Part shown: positions 47,174 to 56,587 of the stretch, piece by piece | Layout of the letters: every line of letters starts with the position of its first letter | Position numbering within the stretch: position 1 is the first letter of the stretch | Source of the DNA: Neobacillus bataviensis | Lineage (GTDB): Bacteria; Bacillota; Bacilli; Bacillales_B; DSM-18226 | Length of the DNA stretch: 64,000 nucleotides | Assembly: GCF_019969725.1 (NCBI RefSeq) | Contig: NZ_JAHXYW010000001.1 | Location: forward strand, 496,001-560,000 | Direction of reading: 5' to 3' | Made by a program: the position numbers and the translations under genes | The notes under the pieces: model-generated | Database searches by the model: none | What the model saw: the letters and a program-made list of their open reading frames with translations, nothing else | What the model was told of the DNA's origin: nothing

Positions 47174-48313
47174 TCAGTAATTTAGATTTAACAATTCTCT
47201 TGATGTTTCAAATAAATAATACGCCGCTTTTATAAGCGCAGATTCATCAAGAGTGAATGCGGGATGGTGCCATTCCTCGGTCCCATTTGTACCAAAAAAA
47301 GCAAATGTTCCTGGAATCTCTTGAAGATAGTAGGAGAAATCCTCACCAGCCATAGAGGGTTCCGGATCGATAATATACAACGACTGCTTTTCGGCAGATT
47401 TCTTGGCAACCTCTGTGACTGTCTTATGATTGCTAAGTGGCGGCGGTCCTGCAAACCAATCAATTTCCACTTCGTGTGAAAAAGCTCCGGCAATCGCTTC
47501 GACAATGTTGTAGAACCTCGACTTTACTTCTTCTCGGATATCCTGATCAAAGGTTCGAATTGTTCCCTCCAGTTTTACTTCCCCTGGAATGACGTTCCAC
47601 GTACTGCCGCCGATTATCTTCGTCACACTCAGTACGGCACTATGAAGCGGGGACACATTTCGACTGACCACGGTCTGAAGAGCTGTAATAAGATGGCCGG
47701 CAGTGAGGATTGGGTCCTTTCCATTTTGCGGTATGGCGGCATGACTTCCTTTTCCATACAGAACAATTTGAAATCGATCTACTGCTGACATTAGTGGGCC
47801 TTCTTTTAGACCAATGGTGCCAACAGGCAGGTCTGGTTTATTGTGCAGGCCAATAATCGCCTCAACTCCATCAAACTGTCCGTCATCTATTACCTGTTTA
47901 GCGCCTCCTCCTAATTCCTCTGCTGGTTGAAAGATCAAGCGTATGGTTCCATTTAGCTCAGACTGATGTCTTTTTAAAAGACGAGCCGCACCGATAAGTG
48001 CCGCTGTATGAAAGTCATGACCGCAAGCATGCATGACCCCTTTATTTTTTGAAGCATATGGCAGGTTCGTTTTTTCCTCAATTGGAAGTGCATCAATATC
48101 CGCACGTACCGCCACAATCGGACCAGGTTTCCCTCCTTTTATGTCAGCAAACACACCTGTTTTCAACTCCGTTCTCCGGAGCGGGATGTCTAGTTCTAAA
48201 AGCCATTTTTCAATGGACTCCGTTGTTTCAAATTCTTGTTTCGATAATTCCGGGTATTGATGCAAATGACGACGAATCGATATCAAGTACCGCTCAAATT
48301 CCTCCTGATTCAT
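47174..48313 (-). CDS. sndA: M20 amidohydrolase, N-acetyl-S-alkylcysteine deacetylase candidate
   Basis: A 379-residue M20D hydrolase with metal ligands in HACGHDFHTAALIG, QPAEELGGG and PSMAGEDFSYYLQ. By position in a ytmI-type operon it matches B. subtilis YtnL (SndA), which deacetylates N-acetylcysteine derivatives after C-S cleavage. ATG 48313 is preferred over 48340, which overlaps the GNAT stop. Directly after the snaA-like gene. Confidence 0.82.
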   Translation of the reverse strand: MNQEEFERYLISIRRHLHQYPELSKQEFETTESIEKWLLELDIPLRRTELKTGVFADIKGGKPGPIVAVRADIDALPIEEKTNLPYASKNKGVMHACGHDFHTAALIGAARLLKRHQSELNGTIRLIFQPAEELGGGAKQVIDDGQFDGVEAIIGLHNKPDLPVGTIGLKEGPLMSAVDRFQIVLYGKGSHAAIPQNGKDPILTAGHLITALQTVVSRNVSPLHSAVLSVTKIIGGSTWNVIPGEVKLEGTIRTFDQDIREEVKSRFYNIVEAIAGAFSHEVEIDWFAGPPPLSNHKTVTEVAKKSAEKQSLYIIDPEPSMAGEDFSYYLQEIPGTFAFFGTNGTEEWHHPAFTLDESALIKAAYYLFETSRELLNLNY

Positions 48314-48329
48314 AACAAAAATTCCTATC

Positions 48330-48842
48330 CTATAAATCAAATCGATAGCATTTTACTAAAATATCATTGTTCATAAATTCTTTCGTTCGATCACGCTTAA
48401 ACCCTAGCCATTCATACAATCGAACCGCTTTTTGCATTTTATCACCGGTGTGCAAATACAATTTATCGGCTCCCTGCGACTTTGCAAAATCTAGACTCGC
48501 TTTCAGTAATTCCTGGGCGATGCCGCGCCCCCGCGCCTCTGGATGAACAGCCAATAAGCGAACGATCGGGGAAAAAATTTGTAATTCCGGTCTTTGATAG
48601 GCCTTTTCTGATGACAGAAATAACTGTAACGTACCGAGTATTTTGTCATCGCTTTTCGCAATCAAAATCTTTTCCACGTCAGGATTGTCTACAGATCCCT
48701 TAATATTTGTTAAATAGGCCTCCCAAACTTGAGGATTTGCATAAGCATCCTCATACTGCTGATAGCTCCCCACTAATAAGTTACGAACTTTTTCTTTTTC
48801 ATCTTCCACTAATTCTTCTATAATAATTTGGTTAATTGCCAT
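48330..48842 (-). CDS. snaA: GNAT acetyltransferase, S-modified cysteine N-acetyltransferase candidate
   Basis: A 170-residue GNAT enzyme: acetyl-CoA site VRLLAVHPEARGRGIAQELLK and late GNAT strand YEWLGFKRDRTKEF. It corresponds by position to B. subtilis YtmI (SnaA), which N-acetylates S-alkyl/S-succino cysteine as the first step of C-S cleavage. ATG 48842 after AAGGTG. Specificity is inferred from gene context. Confidence 0.8.
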   Translation of the reverse strand: MAINQIIIEELVEDEKEKVRNLLVGSYQQYEDAYANPQVWEAYLTNIKGSVDNPDVEKILIAKSDDKILGTLQLFLSSEKAYQRPELQIFSPIVRLLAVHPEARGRGIAQELLKASLDFAKSQGADKLYLHTGDKMQKAVRLYEWLGFKRDRTKEFMNNDILVKCYRFDL

Positions 48843-48873
48843 AATCGACACCTTCTCCCAATTTAATTAGTAT

Positions 48874-49644
48874 TTAATTCACCCGTTCTTTTAAAGGGGA
48901 AAAAAAAGAGTCACTAGAAATGCGCTGCAAGAATCGACGGGTCCGTTCTTCCTTTGGAGCATGAAAAATTTCTAAGGGTGTACCTTCTTCTACAATCACT
49001 CCTCCATCCATAAACAAAACACGATCCGAAACTTCCCTTGCAAAACTCATTTCATGTGTGACCACGACCATCGTAATCCCTTCCTGTGCGATTGTCTTAA
49101 TAACGTAAAGCACTTCGCCGACTAATTCAGGATCAAGAGCAGACGTAGGCTCATCAAACAGAATGACTTTAGGATTTAGCGCCAGCGCCCTCGCGATTCC
49201 TACCCGCTGTTGCTGACCGCCTGATAATTGGGATGGATAGTGATGTAATTTATCTTTAAGACCTACTTTTTCCAGCACCAGTTCGCTTCTGTATCGGGCA
49301 TCCTTTTTCTTCACTCTTTTCGCGACGATCAGCCCTTCCATTACATTTTGCAACACCGTCTTATGGGCAAATAAATTATAGTGTTGAAAAACCATCGCCG
49401 ATTGTTTTCTAATAGACAACATCTCCTTTTTCGTTGCCTTTTCGGTATTGACTTGTATATTTCCAATTTGAACCATGCCTCCATCAGGCTTCTCCAAAAA
49501 ATTTAAGCATCTAAGCAGCGTCGTTTTTCCCGAACCACTTGGACCAAGAATCGTTACCACCTCGCCTTTTTCGATCCTCAAGTTAATCCCTTTTAACACA
49601 TCCGTTTTATTGAATGATTTTTTTATTCCATTTAAATTAATCAT
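48874..49644 (-). CDS. tcyN: Cystine-type ABC transporter, ATPase
   Basis: A 256-residue ABC ATPase: Walker [11 protein letters not shown]-loop [13 protein letters not shown], signature LSGGQQQR, Walker [15 protein letters not shown], switch His in VVTHEM. Energises the TcyJKLMN-type cystine and S-modified cysteine importer. Overlaps the permease stop by 4 bp. The last 20 residues are a Ser/Lys-rich tail. Confidence 0.93.
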   Translation of the reverse strand: MINLNGIKKSFNKTDVLKGINLRIEKGEVVTILGPSGSGKTTLLRCLNFLEKPDGGMVQIGNIQVNTEKATKKEMLSIRKQSAMVFQHYNLFAHKTVLQNVMEGLIVAKRVKKKDARYRSELVLEKVGLKDKLHHYPSQLSGGQQQRVGIARALALNPKVILFDEPTSALDPELVGEVLYVIKTIAQEGITMVVVTHEMSFAREVSDRVLFMDGGVIVEEGTPLEIFHAPKEERTRRFLQRISSDSFFSPLKERVN

Positions 49645-50351
49645 GATACGCCTCCTCGACTATACGATGTCACCCTTTTTTCAAGTAAAAAAGAAATTCC
49701 CTCTACCATAACCGTAAGTCCCCAATAGATGATTCCTGCCGCGATAAAAGCCTCTAAAAATTTCAGATTCGTAGAAGCAACGATATTGGCGGCACCCGTC
49801 AATTCTTTCTCTGAAACGAGAAACGCAATAGAGGATGTGTGTAAAAAACCGACAACTAGATTAGTAAAATTGGGAATAGACTGCGCCAAAGCCTGTGGAA
49901 GAACGATTCGGAACATCGCTTGAAACTTTGTCATCCCCACAGAGTAAGCAGCTTCCAATTGACCAGTCGAAACACTAATGATTCCTGAGCGGATAATTTC
50001 AGATAAATAGGCACCTGCGGCTAACGACAAGGCAATCAAAACAAATAAAATAATCGGTATTTTGTTTGTTTGAATGTTTAAATCAAATTTGGATGACACC
50101 TGATCAATAAATAATGGGATTCCATAATAAATGACCATAATGTGCATGATGATTGGCGTACCTCTAAAAAAAGAAACATATCCATTCGCTGCCTGATGCA
50201 GGAACCTTATTTTATATATCCTGACTTGTGCCACGGCCAATCCGATTAAAAAACCGACCGCCAAGGGAACAAGGGTTAATATTAGCGTAATGGGAATAGA
50301 CTTAATGATTTCTTTAAAAGCGGTCCAGATAAAAGGAATATCGATCGTCAT
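49641..50351 (-). CDS. tcyM: Cystine-type ABC transporter, permease
   Basis: A 236-residue HisM/GlnP-type permease with about five transmembrane helices and the EAA loop [20 protein letters not shown]. Paired with the second permease 15 bp upstream to form a heterodimer, as TcyL/TcyM do. Its end overlaps the ATPase start. Confidence 0.9.
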   Translation of the reverse strand: MTIDIPFIWTAFKEIIKSIPITLILTLVPLAVGFLIGLAVAQVRIYKIRFLHQAANGYVSFFRGTPIIMHIMVIYYGIPLFIDQVSSKFDLNIQTNKIPIILFVLIALSLAAGAYLSEIIRSGIISVSTGQLEAAYSVGMTKFQAMFRIVLPQALAQSIPNFTNLVVGFLHTSSIAFLVSEKELTGAANIVASTNLKFLEAFIAAGIIYWGLTVMVEGISFLLEKRVTSYSRGGVS

Positions 50352-50366
50352 GTATATCCCTCCTTT

Positions 50367-51074
50367 TTAGGCAGCTGCTGATAGATCAGCTTTCTGATAA
50401 CGATTGAAATATTTTTCCATTTTTTTAAATACCTTTTCAAACAATAGAACAACAGAATAATAGATAATCGAAAGAGATATATACACTTCCAGCGCATGGG
50501 CGGTTGCTGAAATCAACGTATCTCCTCTCCCCATCATATCCATCACACCAATCGTGAACGCGAGTGAAGTATCCTTTAATGAACCGATAACGGAGTTAGC
50601 CACATTAGGAAAGGCAATCCGAAGTGCCTGTGGCAAAACGATTCGAAAAAAGTTCTGAGTGCCGGTCATTCCTACTGAATAGGCCGCTTCCGTTTGCCCT
50701 TTATCAACCGCACGTATGGCTCCTCGAAAAATTTCTGAAAATCCAGCTCCATTACTAATCGCATAAGTAATGATTACGAAATAAATAGCCTCCAGTTTTG
50801 AAATATCAATATTGATAATCTGAAGGACGGCAGGTAACCCATAAAATACAAGGAATAATTGGATTAGAATTGGTGTCCCGCGTATAAAAGAAACATATAA
50901 AATGACCAATTGATTTAAGATAGGTATTTTAAACAGCCTCGGTATAGCGGCTGCTACACCGAGGATAAGTCCTAGAAAAATTGATGCTGCTAAAATCTGA
51001 AGAGTTACCCCTAGATAATGAAATAATGTCGGTATAAATTCGATAATTAATGAAGGATCAAATGCTTTCCCCAT
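50367..51074 (-). CDS. tcyL: Cystine-type ABC transporter, permease
   Basis: A 235-residue permease, same family as its neighbour, with EAA loop [20 protein letters not shown]. First of the permease pair; 35 bp after the binding-protein gene. Which of the two is the TcyL or TcyM counterpart is set by order only. Confidence 0.9.
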   Translation of the reverse strand: MGKAFDPSLIIEFIPTLFHYLGVTLQILAASIFLGLILGVAAAIPRLFKIPILNQLVILYVSFIRGTPILIQLFLVFYGLPAVLQIINIDISKLEAIYFVIITYAISNGAGFSEIFRGAIRAVDKGQTEAAYSVGMTGTQNFFRIVLPQALRIAFPNVANSVIGSLKDTSLAFTIGVMDMMGRGDTLISATAHALEVYISLSIIYYSVVLLFEKVFKKMEKYFNRYQKADLSAAA

Positions 51075-51109
51075 TTATTAACCACCTCCAAACACTAACT
51101 TCCAACTTG

Positions 51110-51940
51110 TTAAAAGTTGACTGTGTAGTCAGCTCCCAGCCATTTTTTACTCAATTCACTGACTACGCCTTCTTTTTTAAGCTCAACGATTGCTTCGTCG
51201 ATTCTCTTTTGCAGTGGTGTTTCATCCTTTCTAAGAAGGAAAAAAACTTTTGAATTCAAGAGCGGTTCACCGACCACTTTTTGCTGGGCATCCACAGACT
51301 TATTAAGGAAATCTACAGAGAATGGTGTTGTAATCGTGGCATCTGCCCGGCCAGTTTTAAGTTGGTTAATCGTTGAATCTGGCCCATTACCTGCATAGAC
51401 AATCTCAATTCTAGCGTTATTTTCCTTGTTATACTTTTCTAAGAAAACAGCGGAGTTACTGGTTGCACTTACGATCGCTTTTTTCCCTTTTAAATCTTTA
51501 ATCGAGTGAATATCATTATTATTTTTATTGACCGTTACATGTAGTGGAAAAATATTATAAGGTTCGTTATTAAAAAGAAACTTCTTTTGTCGTTCTTCAT
51601 TCACTTCCATTTGGTGGGCGATAAAATCAATTTTATTTGTTTCTAAGCTAATTAAAAGATTAGAGAACTCCATTGTTTTGAATTCAAACTGATATTCTGG
51701 CAGCTTTTCATCAATCTTCCGAACTAATTCCACATCATAACCGGTTAATTTTCCATTCTTATCAATAAAGCAGACATTCGGAAACTGCGTGCCTGTGCCG
51801 ACTATAATTTTTTGAACCTTTGTTTCACCTTTAGTTGTTTCGGAGCTTGCCTTGGAAGTGTGATTTGTTTCTTGTGAAGAGCATGCACCGAGCGCTAGAG
51901 TTAGCAGTACCGTTATTAAAATCGTTAATTTTTTCTTCAT
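51110..51940 (-). CDS. Cystine-type ABC transporter, substrate-binding lipoprotein
   Basis: A 276-residue SBP_bac_3 lipoprotein with lipobox ALGAC (Cys20), then GTGTQFPNVCFIDKNGKLTGYDVELV and FIAHQMEVNEERQKKFLFN regions. B. subtilis has two receptors here (TcyJ, TcyK); only one is present. It binds cystine or an S-substituted cysteine, by context. Confidence 0.9.
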   Translation of the reverse strand: MKKKLTILITVLLTLALGACSSQETNHTSKASSETTKGETKVQKIIVGTGTQFPNVCFIDKNGKLTGYDVELVRKIDEKLPEYQFEFKTMEFSNLLISLETNKIDFIAHQMEVNEERQKKFLFNNEPYNIFPLHVTVNKNNNDIHSIKDLKGKKAIVSATSNSAVFLEKYNKENNARIEIVYAGNGPDSTINQLKTGRADATITTPFSVDFLNKSVDAQQKVVGEPLLNSKVFFLLRKDETPLQKRIDEAIVELKKEGVVSELSKKWLGADYTVNF

Positions 51941-51994
51941 ATCACTTGCACCTACCCTTTATATTTGCATTAATTTCTATTTGTTTAGTCGGAA

Positions 51995-52270
51995 TTATTT
52001 CAATATTTTATGATTAAATTTTTCTAGCACTTTCTCGATATGTTCGATTCCTACTTGTGTGACTCCCTCATATACCTCATCTTTGCCAATTTCAACCACT
52101 GGAACATGACGGACACCATACTTGACTTCCAAAACATCTCTGCGATCATCATGGTGGGTAACATCTATTGTTTCGTATTTAATTCCCTTGTCTTCTAAAT
52201 ATTGTTTTACCTCTCCGTAATAGTGGCACCCTTCTTTTGCCCAAACCACAACAGTTAATTCTTTTCCCAT
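51995..52270 (-). CDS. cmoI: Glutaredoxin-like protein CmoI/YtnI
   Basis: A 91-residue glutaredoxin-fold protein with a single redox cysteine in WAKEGCHYYGE (Cys15) where the usual second Cys of CxxC is Tyr18, and a cis-Pro loop HVPVVEIG. It corresponds to B. subtilis YtnI of the ytmI operon. ATG 52270 after AGGAGG. A terminator-like leader element (52304-52384) separates it from cmoJ. Confidence 0.85.
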   Translation of the reverse strand: MGKELTVVVWAKEGCHYYGEVKQYLEDKGIKYETIDVTHHDDRRDVLEVKYGVRHVPVVEIGKDEVYEGVTQVGIEHIEKVLEKFNHKILK

Positions 52271-52303
52271 TTTATATTCCTCCTATAATTTTCATATATT
52301 TTT

Positions 52304-52384
52304 AATAAAATAGGCTCCCTATTAAAGATAGATCATCTTTTAATAGAGAGCCTCTAGTTGACTAGCCGGCAGATATTCTGATTG
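52304..52384 (-). ncRNA. Candidate leader RNA with attenuator, copy 1
   Basis: On the minus strand: ATATCTGCCG, a hairpin CTAG-TCAA-CTAG (52365-52354), then AGGCTC which starts a long terminator stem (52312-52353) ending in ATTTTATT. It lies between cmoJ (stop 52410) and cmoI. A second copy with compensating base changes is at 57532-57600 upstream of the LysR gene. Confidence 0.65.
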
Positions 52385-52409
52385 TAATAACTATTTTTAT
52401 TTAGTTTTA

Positions 52410-53744
52410 TCATTGTGTAATCACCTTTTTTGTATAAAGGTTTTCCGGAAAAGGAATTCCTAGGTTTGCGCGTAATGTGTCAGCTTCGTATTCGGTTCTA
52501 AATAGTCCGCGTTTTTGCAAAATCGGCACTACATGATCCACAAAATCGTTCAATCCATTTGGAACTGCTGAACCAATAATAAATCCATCAGCACCTTCTT
52601 TTTCAAACCATTCCTGAATGAGGTCCGCCACTTTTTCCGGAGTTCCAAAAAATGCAGGTTTTGGTGTTGTTTCTCTTAAAGCTACTTGGCGGAGCGTTAA
52701 ATTATGTTCCTTAGCTTGTTTTTTTATTCGATTAGTATGACTTTGGAAGCTATTTTGACCTAAGTCTCCCAGATCAGGGAACGGTTCATCAAGTGGATAT
52801 TGTGAAAAATCGTGATGCTCAAAATATCGGCCCAAATAATCCAGCGCTTTATCAACTGAAACCAAATTAGCAATTTCCTGATATTTTCTTTCTGCCTCTT
52901 CCTCTGAATCCGCAATGATTGGTGCGATTCCTGGCAGGATGACGAGTTCCTCCGGATTACGTCCGTATGCTTTTGCTCTATTTTTGACATCCCGATAAAA
53001 TTCTTGTGCCGCTGCTAATGTTGGATGGCCTGTAAAGATGGCATCTGCTTCTTTTGCTGCAAGGTCTTTACCTGCATCGGAGGAACCAGCTTGAAATATG
53101 ACCGGTCTGCCTTGCTTTGATCTGCCGATATTAAGCGGGCCTTGCACGGAGAAAAATTCCCCTCTATGATTCAATTGATGTAATTTATCTTGATCAAAGA
53201 ATACTCCAGTTTCTTTATCCCAGACAAATGCATCATCCTCCCAAGAATCCCAAAGTCCTTTGGCTACCTGCAAATATTCAGCTGCAATCCGGTATCTTTT
53301 GGCGTGATCAGGATGTTGTTCAATCGTTTTGCTAAAGTTAAGAGCCGTTTTTTCAAGTGGGGAGGTAACCACGTTCCATCCAGCCCGGCCCTGGCTGATA
53401 TGGTCAAGCGACGAAAATTGCCTTGCAACATTGAACGGTTCACTATACGAGGTGGATAATGTACCCACGAGACCTATTCTCGAAGTGACCGCAGCAAGGG
53501 CAGACAAAATGGTAAGTGGTTCAAAACGATTTAAAAAGTGCGGAATAGACTTCTCGTTAATATGCAAACCATCTGCGATGAAGACTAAGTCAAATTTACC
53601 CTGTTCTGCTTTCTGTGCCTGATTGGTATAAAATTCCAAACTTACACTTGCATCTGGTTGAATATTGGGATGCCTCCATCCAGCAATATTTCCGCCAACA
53701 CCATGAATAATTGCACCAAATTTTATTTGTTTTGGATTAGGCAT
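52410..53744 (-). CDS. cmoJ: Flavin-dependent C-S monooxygenase CmoJ/YtnJ family
   Basis: A 444-residue NtaA/SnaA/DszA-type luciferase-fold monooxygenase ([20 protein letters not shown] near the start, [27 protein letters not shown] region, [21 protein letters not shown]). It uses FMNH2 and oxygen; the B. subtilis homologues cleave the C-S bond of N-acetyl-S-alkylcysteines. ATG 53744 follows AAGGAGGATC. It is the first gene of the 46295-53744 operon, and an SsuE-type reductase gene ends that operon. Regulatory box a lies 64 bp upstream. Confidence 0.9.
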   Translation of the reverse strand: MPNPKQIKFGAIIHGVGGNIAGWRHPNIQPDASVSLEFYTNQAQKAEQGKFDLVFIADGLHINEKSIPHFLNRFEPLTILSALAAVTSRIGLVGTLSTSYSEPFNVARQFSSLDHISQGRAGWNVVTSPLEKTALNFSKTIEQHPDHAKRYRIAAEYLQVAKGLWDSWEDDAFVWDKETGVFFDQDKLHQLNHRGEFFSVQGPLNIGRSKQGRPVIFQAGSSDAGKDLAAKEADAIFTGHPTLAAAQEFYRDVKNRAKAYGRNPEELVILPGIAPIIADSEEEAERKYQEIANLVSVDKALDYLGRYFEHHDFSQYPLDEPFPDLGDLGQNSFQSHTNRIKKQAKEHNLTLRQVALRETTPKPAFFGTPEKVADLIQEWFEKEGADGFIIGSAVPNGLNDFVDHVVPILQKRGLFRTEYEADTLRANLGIPFPENLYTKKVITQ

Positions 53745-53807
53745 TTAAGATCCTCCTTATTAACTCCGAGTTATTTTATAGGAATACTTCTATTGTTCTT
53801 GTGCTTT

Positions 53808-53851
53808 ATCCTACCATTTAAAAATTGGAAATTCTATACTTTATCTGATAG
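53808..53851. promoter_or_regulatory. Split palindrome upstream of cmoJ (box a)
   Basis: Minus strand CTATCAG-N28-TGGTAGGAT. Matches boxes at 55947-55991 and 56516-56560; a TATAAA -10-like hexamer follows 28 bp downstream without a good -35, as expected for an activator-dependent promoter. Confidence 0.6.
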
Positions 53852-53887
53852 AAAAATTTATTGTTTTCATTCGGAAATTCTATCAAT

Positions 53888-54649
53888 CTAACTTACACCA
53901 TGGCTAATATGCTGTTGAACAAAACGTTGGCACTCCTCTATAATTAGCTCCTTGTCATGGTCCAAAGATGCCACATGATAGGAATTTTCCAGAACAATCA
54001 TTTCCTTTCCTGCAGACCCTATATGATTCATAATATAATCTGTATTTTCCGGCGGAACGACATGATCGACAGCGGACTTAACACCTAAAACTGGACATTT
54101 AATATCCGGAATTATTGCTGGTGTTATGTCCATTAAAGTTTGCAGTTGATGAATGGCTTTAATAGGTACTTTTTCGTAAGTGATTTCATTAGCATCTTTT
54201 GCCTTAATATCCGGATTTCCTTCATCAATAAATCTTGGAATGGCTTTTCCCCTTAAATGGTCATAAGACGGAAGCGTTAAAGCTGGATTAACCAAGATAA
54301 TACCTTTTACATCCGGATATTTATAAGCAAGCCAAAGCGCCAGGGTCCCACCCATTGACTGGCCTAATACAAAAATGCTGCTGCAATGCTGGGCTAATTT
54401 TTGATATCCCTTTTCCAAAGATTCAAACCACTCTTCGTGTGTGCAATTCTCTAAATCATAATAATGGGTTCCATGCCCTTTTAATCTTTGTGCCAAAACC
54501 GAATACCCCAATTGTGCAAGTTTTTCGCCAACGTAATGCACACTTTGTGGAGTACCGACAAATCCATGTGAAATCAGAATCCCAACATTGCTTTCCTTAT
54601 AAAAAAATTCTTCTGCCCCCTTAATAATAGGAAATCTTTCTTCCATCAT
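53888..54649 (-). CDS. Carboxylesterase-like alpha/beta hydrolase
   Basis: A 253-residue hydrolase like Geobacillus Est30/monoacylglycerol lipases: oxyanion SHGFVGTPQSV, RLKGHGTHYYDL, nucleophile GQSMGGT, acid in KSAVDHVVPP, catalytic His in ENSYHVASLDHDKE. Start at ATG 54649 or 54646 after AGGAGGG; GTG 54655 is less likely. It lies in the sulfur locus between cmoJ and cmoO and ends 37 bp before box a, so its stop borders the cmoJ promoter. Substrate unknown, perhaps an ester side product of the pathway. Confidence 0.85.
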   Translation of the reverse strand: MMEERFPIIKGAEEFFYKESNVGILISHGFVGTPQSVHYVGEKLAQLGYSVLAQRLKGHGTHYYDLENCTHEEWFESLEKGYQKLAQHCSSIFVLGQSMGGTLALWLAYKYPDVKGIILVNPALTLPSYDHLRGKAIPRFIDEGNPDIKAKDANEITYEKVPIKAIHQLQTLMDITPAIIPDIKCPVLGVKSAVDHVVPPENTDYIMNHIGSAGKEMIVLENSYHVASLDHDKELIIEECQRFVQQHISHGVS

Positions 54650-54842
54650 TTTCACCCTCCTTTTACTTCAATCCGACTAAACACATTAACTAAGTTGGAA
54701 TTAGAATAAGAAAAAGGAATTTTTTATTCGGTTATAAAGAAATAAATTGATTGTATTAAGATTCCACCGCAGTGGCTTCCGTTTCCCAAACTGTACTTGA
54801 AACCATTTCCTAGCTTGTTTCACAAGTTTTAATGAATCTACT

Positions 54843-55877
54843 TTATTTTTGGGCGTATTCTTTATTTGGCGTCTCCTTGATATCCTCTTCTGCTTGGTAT
54901 AACGGGCTTAATAGCTGAAAGGATCGAATTCTTTCTTCATCTTTTTCAATCGGTGTATGTAAAATGAATTCATCCACCTGATAGTTTTTGTGAAGCTGAT
55001 CTAAGATTTCTTTCACCAAAACAGGGGTTCCTATAATAATATCGGCTTCTTGCTCCGTGATTTCATATGGTTCACCCGCCTGCTTTCCGAACACTTCTGC
55101 TTGTTCAAGCGATTGTAATGTCACCGAGCGTCCGCTTTGCAGATGGACTTTTACAATTTTTCTATTGTCTACGAGCGCTTCTGCTTCAACATGGGTAGGA
55201 GCGGCAATAACCGCCAGTGAAATGATGAATTTTCCGTTAGGAAAACCTTGCCGATAGGCATTTGCCGCATTTCGAAGTATTCTATCATCACTATTGATAA
55301 ATTTGGCAAAGACGAATGAGATTCCTAGACTTGCAGCAAGTTCTGCACTATTTACACTTGCACCAAGCAGAAAAATTTCAGGTTTTTCATGGGGAATGGG
55401 AGTTGCTTGGATTCCGGCAAGCGGGTGATCATCTTCGACAGAATTTTCAATTATTTTTTGCAATAACGAAATCTTTTCACTAAAGTCATGCACATTATTG
55501 ACTGTCCCAAATTGTAAGGCTTTGGTTGACAATGGAAGCCCGCCTGGTGCTTTTCCTATGCCAAGGTCAACTCTTCCTGGAGCAAGTGTCGATAAGACAT
55601 GAAAGTTTTCTGCAACTTTATATGGACTATAATGCTGCAGCATTACTCCACCTGAGCCAACTCGAATAGTGTTTGTTCTTGCCAATAGGTATGAAATCAA
55701 TACTTCGGGTGAGGAACCTGCCACTTGGTCTGAATGATGATGCTCTGATACCCAAAACCGTGAATAGCCCCATTCTTCAGCTTTTTGCGCCAAGCATACG
55801 GTTTTCTGTAATGCATGAGAAGCGGTGGTTCCAGGAAATACTGGGCTCTGATCTAAAATACTTAGTTGATAACTCAT
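54843..55877 (-). CDS. cmoO: Luciferase-like monooxygenase CmoO/YtmO family (MsnO8)
   Basis: A 344-residue LLM oxidoreductase: LSILDQSPVFPGTT start, RFWVSEHHHSDQVAGSSPEVL and VGSGGVMLQHYSPYKVAENFHVL blocks. It corresponds to YtmO of the B. subtilis ytmI operon, but here is a separate unit with its own promoter region and box b 70 bp upstream. ATG 55877 follows GGAGGCG. Role: flavin-dependent oxidation in sulfur compound breakdown, inferred. Confidence 0.87.
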   Translation of the reverse strand: MSYQLSILDQSPVFPGTTASHALQKTVCLAQKAEEWGYSRFWVSEHHHSDQVAGSSPEVLISYLLARTNTIRVGSGGVMLQHYSPYKVAENFHVLSTLAPGRVDLGIGKAPGGLPLSTKALQFGTVNNVHDFSEKISLLQKIIENSVEDDHPLAGIQATPIPHEKPEIFLLGASVNSAELAASLGISFVFAKFINSDDRILRNAANAYRQGFPNGKFIISLAVIAAPTHVEAEALVDNRKIVKVHLQSGRSVTLQSLEQAEVFGKQAGEPYEITEQEADIIIGTPVLVKEILDQLHKNYQVDEFILHTPIEKDEERIRSFQLLSPLYQAEEDIKETPNKEYAQK

Positions 55878-55946
55878 TTAATTTCGCCTCCGTTTCTATT
55901 CCGATATTACCAATTGGAAAAGTATGTTTTATTTTAATTGTTGTTT

Positions 55947-55991
55947 ATCCTATCACTGAAAATACTGAACTGGCAATACTTTTACTGATAG
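55947..55991. promoter_or_regulatory. Split palindrome upstream of cmoO (box b)
   Basis: Minus strand CTATCAG-N29-TGATAGGAT with TATTGCCA inside; CTATCA and TGATAG are inverted repeats. Same arrangement as boxes a and c. Confidence 0.65.
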
Positions 55992-56050
55992 GAAAATATA
56001 GATTATTGATAAAAAAATTCTATCAAAAAAATTTTGTTTGTTTATTCTCT

Positions 56051-56401
56051 CTACAGTGGTATTATCTTTCCTCCTTGAGCATCATCTTTCAGAAATTCAT
56101 TCAGTCTTTTTGTTAGACCGCCATGGCCAAAGCGAATAAATTTATGTTTATTTGGCTCGTGCATCTCATCTTTGACAAAATCTAAAAACGCCAAGAGCTG
56201 AATTCTTCGGCAATATATATTGTCAATTCCATAGTCATAAAACCACTGATCGATCGTATTGTATATCCCTCGATTGACTCCGTACTGTTGATTACACCAA
56301 ATAAAAAATGGAAAATCCGGCAAGTTGAGAAACCTGCTGGCAGCTAAGGAACCTACAGTCTTTTTAAATGTTCTGACCGAATTTTTACTTTGAGGTTTCA
56401 T
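56051..56401 (-). CDS. Unknown 116-residue protein of the sulfur locus
   Basis: I do not recognise a family. The N-terminus is basic (KPQSKNSVRTFKKT), the centre aromatic-rich (FPFFIWCNQQYGVNRGIYNTIDQWFYDYGIDN) with a run of Tyr/Trp/Phe, then a helical LLAFLDFVKDEMH and FIRFGHGGLTKRLNEFLKDD. No signal peptide or transmembrane helix. ATG 56401 is nine bases after GGAG. Box c lies 115 bp upstream, so it is a probable member of the LysR regulon. A role in sulfur metabolism is by association only. Confidence 0.65.
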   Translation of the reverse strand: MKPQSKNSVRTFKKTVGSLAASRFLNLPDFPFFIWCNQQYGVNRGIYNTIDQWFYDYGIDNIYCRRIQLLAFLDFVKDEMHEPNKHKFIRFGHGGLTKRLNEFLKDDAQGGKIIPL

Positions 56402-56515
56402 AAACGTCAACTCCTTATTTACATATAACCAACAATATAAACCCGAATAGTCGGAATTATAGTTTTACTATTCCCTGTTTTAAAATTCGCGGGCTGTTTT
56501 ATTTAATTGAGATTA

Positions 56516-56560
56516 ATCCTATCACCCAGAAGATGGTAATGGCAATATGTTAACTGATAG
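56516..56560. promoter_or_regulatory. Split palindrome downstream of LysR gene (box c)
   Basis: Minus strand CTATCAG-N29-TGATAGGAT with TATTGCCA, as in box b. A TATAAT -10 hexamer (56462-56457) lies 54 bp further toward the 56051 gene. Confidence 0.62.
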
Positions 56561-56587
56561 AAAAAATCAATCAACAAATAGGAATAA

